This document shows, piece after piece, positions 60,586-64,000 of a stretch of DNA of 64,000 nucleotides (position 1 is its first letter; each line of letters starts with the position of its first letter). This DNA comes from Neobacillus terrae (GTDB lineage: Bacteria; Bacillota; Bacilli; Bacillales; Cytobacillaceae), in NCBI RefSeq assembly GCF_011393025.1, contig NZ_JAAOEO010000017.1, forward strand, positions 29,221 through 93,220. Reading direction: 5' to 3'. The notes under the pieces were generated by a model. That model worked only from the letters and a program-made list of their open reading frames with translations, did not search any database and was not told the DNA's origin. Made by a program: the position numbers and the translations under genes.

Positions 60586-61244
60586 TAAATCATAATCGTT
60601 CCTTTTGCCATTTCTTTGGCTGCGGCTGCAGCTTGTACTTTGGCAGCTGCAACAATTTCCGGAACCCTTTTAGGGTATAGATCAAATGCTTCAGCTACAA
60701 TTGTTTCCAGTACTTCAATACCAAGGAATCTTAATGCAATTTTTAAATAACGGTCGCCGGATTCCAGCTCCTGCATCGGCGTTCCGATATATTGGCCGCC
60801 CCGTGTGTGGATGTGTACAGCTTTTTTATCTGTCAAAAGTCCTTTGGCTCCGGTTGGAGTATAGGCAAATGTTTTTCCGGAAACAAATAAATTATCAATA
60901 TAAGCCTTTAAAACTGCAGGGGAGCTTAGATTCCAAAGTGGGGAGACAAATACGTAATAATCATACTCTGCGAATTCATCAGCAACAGCACGCATTTTTT
61001 TAATTTTTTCTCTTTCAGGTTCAGTCAGCTGGTCCATCGTATAACCGTAGCCAGCCAGCTTACCTCTGGCGGATACAAGATCCGCATCCATATGTGCTAA
61101 ATCATATGAAAACAAATCGATCCTCTTAATTTCGGTTTTTGGCTGTTCCTCTAAAAAAGAGTTGAGGAAGGTTTCCCCTATTTGCAGTCCTTTTGATTTT
61201 TCAATACCCTTTGGATTAGCTGTAATATATAGAAGTTTCATCAT
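60585..61244 (-). CDS. azoR: FMN-dependent NADH-azoreductase, second copy
   Basis: A 219-residue AzoR-family flavoprotein with LLYITANPKG, FVSPLWNLSSPAVLKAYID and HTRGGQYIG, the same layout as the enzyme at 5.4 kb but clearly diverged. It likely reduces quinones and azo compounds with NADH. The start at 61244 (or 61241) has GAAGGGGC upstream; the frame continues to 61262. It is divergent from gnd. Confidence 0.9.
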   Translation of the reverse strand: MMKLLYITANPKGIEKSKGLQIGETFLNSFLEEQPKTEIKRIDLFSYDLAHMDADLVSARGKLAGYGYTMDQLTEPEREKIKKMRAVADEFAEYDYYVFVSPLWNLSSPAVLKAYIDNLFVSGKTFAYTPTGAKGLLTDKKAVHIHTRGGQYIGTPMQELESGDRYLKIALRFLGIEVLETIVAEAFDLYPKRVPEIVAAAKVQAAAAAKEMAKGTIMI

Positions 61245-61368
61245 ATTTTCAAGCCCCTTCACTTAATACTCTCTTATCCATTATATAAAATGGCGGAATG
61301 CTTAAAATTGAACAATCGATGTCTTTTCTGAACATTGAGTGTCTAAAGGGCTAACAAAACTTAACATT

Positions 61369-61396
61369 TTGATTCCTCGATACTTTTGGATATAAT
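61369..61396 (+). promoter_or_regulatory. Sigma-A promoter of gnd
   Basis: TTGATT (61369-61374), a 16-base spacer and TATAAT (61391-61396). Confidence 0.7.
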
Positions 61397-61466
61397 AGAA
61401 ATATTTCAGTGTACAAAAAATAACATTACATAATTTATGTTTTGCATCATGAAGGGATGATTTGAA

Positions 61467-62879
61467 TTGGAAAGACAGAATGTTGGAGTAGTTGGAGTAG
61501 GAGTAATGGGAAGAAGCCTTGCACTAAATTTTGAGAGCAGGGGTTTTTCTGTTGCTGTTTATGATTTATCCAAAGAAAAAATAAATGAAATTCTTGAAAC
61601 TAATAAGGAAAAGAATTTAACAGGAACTAATAATGTTCAGGAGTTTGTTCAATCTTTGGAAACACCACGAAAAATTTTATTGATGGTTAATGCTGGGGTT
61701 ATTACTGATAAAGCTATCGAGAGCCTGGTTCCATACTTGGAAAAAGGTGATATCCTGATCGATGGCGGAAACAGCTATTTTGAGGAAACCATTCGAAGAA
61801 ATAAGGAACTTGAGGAAAAAGGAATCCTCTTTATTGGCGCTGGGGTTTCTGGAGGAGAAGAAGGTGCCCTTACAGGACCGGCCATCATGCCAGGCGGGCA
61901 GAAAGAAGCATACGAGAAGGTTGAAGACCTTTTAGTATCCATTTCTGCAAAAGTAAATGGAGATCCATGCTGTACTTATATTGGACCTAACGGTGCTGGC
62001 CATTATGTGAAAATGGTTCATAACGGTATTGAATACGGGGATATGCAGTTAATTTGTGAATCATACCATTTATTGAAAAACATCCTTGGTTTATCCGCTG
62101 AGGAGCTTCACAAGGTATTCAAAGAGTGGAATAGCGGTGAACTTGACAGCTATCTTATTGAAATAACTGCAGACATTTTTACAAAAATAGATGAAAAAAC
62201 AGGTTTGCCACTCGTGGATGTTATCCTTGATACAGCCGGTCAAAAGGGAACAGGTAAGTGGACAAGCCAAAGTGCTCTGGATCTCGGAGTGCCTCTTTCC
62301 ATTATCACTGAATCTGTTTTTGCCCGATTCCTATCAGCAATGAAAAGTGAAAGGGTAAAAGCAAGCAAAATTTTAAGAGGCCCTTCACAGGCGAAGTTTT
62401 CCGGAAACAAAGAAGAAGTTATTGAATTAATCCGAAAAACTCTTTATTTAAGTAAAATTATTTCCTATGCACAAGGTTTTGCTCAATTGCAGAATGCTTC
62501 TAAAGAGTATGGCTGGGATCTTAAGCCGGGCGAGATTTCAATGATTTTCCGCGGGGGCTGTATCATTCGTGCAGGATTCCTTCATAAAATTAAGGAAGCA
62601 TACGACCGTAATCCTGAACTTGAAAATCTTTTGCTGGATCCTTATTTCCAATCCATAGTGGAAAACTATCAGGAAGCGGCAAGGGAAGTCGTTGCTATCG
62701 CTATTAAATCTGGTATTCCAGTTCCGGGATTGGCAAGTGCTCTTTCTTATTACGACAGCTATAGATCAGAGGTTCTTCCTGCTAATCTTCTTCAGGCACA
62801 GAGAGATTATTTTGGCGCCCACACATATCAAAGAGTGGATCAGGAAGGAACCTTCCATACGAACTGGCTTGAAAAATAA
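61467..62879 (+). CDS. gnd: 6-phosphogluconate dehydrogenase (decarboxylating)
   Basis: A 470-residue NADP-dependent enzyme of the oxidative pentose phosphate pathway. The Rossmann motif is VGVGVMGRSLALN. The active-site region is FIGAGVSGGEEGALTGPAIMPGG, and the catalytic lysine lies in GAGHYVKMVHNGIEYGDMQ. The C-terminal tail GAHTYQRVDQEGTFHTNW is complete. A TTG start follows GAAGGGATGATT. Confidence 0.96.
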   Translation: MERQNVGVVGVGVMGRSLALNFESRGFSVAVYDLSKEKINEILETNKEKNLTGTNNVQEFVQSLETPRKILLMVNAGVITDKAIESLVPYLEKGDILIDGGNSYFEETIRRNKELEEKGILFIGAGVSGGEEGALTGPAIMPGGQKEAYEKVEDLLVSISAKVNGDPCCTYIGPNGAGHYVKMVHNGIEYGDMQLICESYHLLKNILGLSAEELHKVFKEWNSGELDSYLIEITADIFTKIDEKTGLPLVDVILDTAGQKGTGKWTSQSALDLGVPLSIITESVFARFLSAMKSERVKASKILRGPSQAKFSGNKEEVIELIRKTLYLSKIISYAQGFAQLQNASKEYGWDLKPGEISMIFRGGCIIRAGFLHKIKEAYDRNPELENLLLDPYFQSIVENYQEAAREVVAIAIKSGIPVPGLASALSYYDSYRSEVLPANLLQAQRDYFGAHTYQRVDQEGTFHTNWLEK

Positions 62880-62938
62880 TACCTCTTTCTCAGGGGAAGG
62901 TGTAAAATAAGTTCGAGGTAATAAAAGGGGGATATGCA

Positions 62939-63316
62939 ATGGGGCTTTTTAACGGATTAATGGGAAATGCTTCAGAAGTGAGTGTTTCTGAAATACAAAG
63001 AGATTTTGTTCAAATTCTTTCTCCAAATGAAAGAATTGAAAAAGCATATAAGCTCATAAGGGACTTGTTTATTTTTACAAATAAACGCTTAATCCTTGTG
63101 GACAAGCAAGGCATAACCGGCAAAAAGGTGGAATATCACTCCATTCCTTACAAAAGCATAACTCATTTCAGCATTGAAACCGCAGGAAACTTTGATCTAG
63201 ATGCAGAGCTTAAAATCTGGATTTCAGGAAATGCTCTTCCTTTACAAAAGCAATTTAACAAAAGCCTTAACATTTATGAGCTTCAAAGTGTTCTGGCAGA
63301 ATATGTCCTTAAATAA
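62939..63316 (+). CDS. Bacterial PH-domain protein (DUF1696-like)
   Basis: A 125-residue protein matching the bacterial PH domain family (bPH_1): LSPNERIEKAYKLIRDLFIF then TNKRLILVDKQGITGKKVEYHSIPYKSI. It is cytoplasmic, and the function is unknown. AAAAGGGGGATATGCA precedes ATG 62939. Two hairpins follow. Confidence 0.88.
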   Translation: MGLFNGLMGNASEVSVSEIQRDFVQILSPNERIEKAYKLIRDLFIFTNKRLILVDKQGITGKKVEYHSIPYKSITHFSIETAGNFDLDAELKIWISGNALPLQKQFNKSLNIYELQSVLAEYVLK

Positions 63317-63323
63317 AAAATGA

Positions 63324-63396
63324 CAGCCACTTTGGCTGCCAATTAGACTGTAGGCAGACTCGAAAATTTGGAGTTTACCTACAGTCTTTTTTCTTT
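63324..63396 (+). terminator. Tandem hairpins ending the PH-domain gene
   Basis: The first hairpin is CAGCCA/TGGCTG (63325-63339). The second, AGACTGTAGG (63345-63354) with CCTACAGTCT (63378-63387), ends in a T-run and closely resembles the stem at 48.5 kb. Confidence 0.85.
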
Positions 63397-63424
63397 TAAT
63401 TAAACTAAACAGTCTAGGTAGATT

Positions 63425-63530
63425 CGTTACGGGTGGACGCTTTCCGCTGGCGGGGCCGAGCCGCTTCCCTCGCTACGCTCAGTCAAGGGTCTCGACTATC
63501 CCGCTATTCCTGCTGGAGTTGCCACCCTTG
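63425..63530. repeat. GC-rich intergenic repeat block
   Basis: GTGGACGCTTTCCGCTGGCGGGGCC and GGGTCTCGACTATCCCGCTATTCC recall a common bacillar intergenic repeat with a CGCTTTCCGC core. A related block is at 6.09 kb, and a fragment in reverse orientation (CCCGCGGAAAGCG) lies at 33.13 kb. There is no gene. Confidence 0.55.
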
Positions 63531-63605
63531 ACATCAATCAAGTTAAATTAGCTTACTACATCCGAGTTGATTTAAGCAGAAGCTCTTGGCTCCTGGGTAT
63601 TTATT

Positions 63606-64000
63606 GATCCTTTTTTGACTTATTGTAGACATTCCGCCTCTTTCTATGGACGTCTTTGTCCTCAAGGAGGCTTATTGAAGACATTGAACTGCTTTATATC
63701 AAGAAGTTTGTCCTCAAGATGGCCATTTAAAGAATGTATATCTGTTTTTTTGATCCTTTTTTGACTTATTGGAGACGTTCCGCCTCTTTCTATGGACGTC
63801 TTTGTCTTCAAGGAGGCTTATTGAAGACATTGAACTGCTTTATATCCAGCAGTTTGTCCTCAAGATGGCCATTTAAAGAATGTATATCTGTTTTGTTGAT
63901 CCTTTTTTGACTTATTGGAGACGTTCCGCCTCTTTCTATGGACGTCTTTGTCCTCAAGGAGGCTTATTGAAGACATTGAACTGCTTTATATCAAGAAGTT
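63606..64000 (+). repeat. 146-bp tandem repeat, running off the window end
   Basis: GATCCTTTTTTGACTTATTG begins at 63606, 63752 and 63898, an exact 146-base period. Two full units and 103 bases of a third are seen, nearly identical. Each unit contains two related 52-base halves (CTTATTGNAGAC ... TTTGTCCTCAAG) and a 42-base rest. Each half can fold because TTGAAGACA pairs with TGTCCTCAA. The period is not a multiple of three and no long frame crosses it, so it is non-coding. Confidence 0.9.

Noticed and set aside
63606..64000. CRISPR array
   Set aside because: The whole 146-bp unit repeats, including what would be spacers, so there are no unique spacers, and no cas genes are present.

Overview
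The window looks like a stretch of chromosome from a low-GC, spore-forming Bacillaceae bacterium (a relative of Bacillus, Cytobacillus or Mesobacillus). Ribosome binding sites are strong AGGAGG-type, TTG and GTG starts are common, and S-box SAM riboswitches are present. Genes for spore proteins (YunB, LytH, YutC, YutH) and for sporulation-kinase accessory proteins (KapB, KapD) also occur. Gene order largely follows the yus, suf, yun, yut, yum, yui, yux and kap segments of Bacillus subtilis, with many genes missing. No rRNA, tRNA, CRISPR array, prophage or secretion cluster was seen.

Layout. 1-9.5 kb: fatty acid beta-oxidation (fadA, fadE), yusI, gcvH, a 46-residue orphan gene, an azoreductase, yusG-yusF-yusE, an MFS transporter broken by several frameshifts, and yusD. 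9.5-14 kb: two separate S-box riboswitches in front of an O-acetylhomoserine sulfhydrylase gene and the methionine importer metNPQ. 14.4-21 kb: yurZ and the Fe-S assembly operon sufCDSUB. 21-28 kb: yunF, yunE, yunD, yunC, an HD-GYP phosphodiesterase, yunB and convergent lytH. 28-39 kb: lipA and the yut genes, including an EAL phosphodiesterase, a HepT-like protein, phosphatases, yutH, a NifU-type scaffold, a first NADH dehydrogenase (yutJ) and small thiol proteins. 39-47 kb: A-type Fe-S carrier, ferredoxin-NADP reductase yumC, NADH dehydrogenase yumB with a Rex-like operator, a Nudix protein, yuiABC and leucyl aminopeptidase. 47-54 kb: DedA protein, a decayed IS1182-type transposase, menI, yufK, pbpD, kapD, kapB and a lipoprotein cyclophilin. 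54-63 kb: a Cu/Zn superoxide dismutase-like lipoprotein, maltose phosphorylase with beta-phosphoglucomutase, cardiolipin synthase, a second azoreductase, 6-phosphogluconate dehydrogenase and a PH-domain protein.

How the genes fit together. Several act on Fe-S clusters and lipoyl groups: sufCDSUB, nfu, yutM, lipA and the lipoylated GcvH. Several feed respiratory redox balance: yutJ, yumB and yumC. The two c-di-GMP phosphodiesterase-like genes (HD-GYP and EAL) sit among sporulation genes.

The most unusual material is non-coding. A mosaic family of short mobile-looking repeats has conserved ends (about seven copies, one reduced to about 33 bp inside the suf operon). A second family consists of double hairpins (five copies). 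There is a 42-bp tandem repeat after sufB, and a 146-bp tandem repeat built of 52-bp hairpin units that runs off the right edge. Other points are a structured segment upstream of the HD-GYP gene, a terminator whose arm carries the yunB ribosome binding site and whose loop matches a sigma-E -10 box, and a Gly/Tyr-rich mini-gene with an in-frame stop. I did not find a clearly new multi-gene system. All calls rest on reading the sequence and on knowledge of the families; no database search was run.
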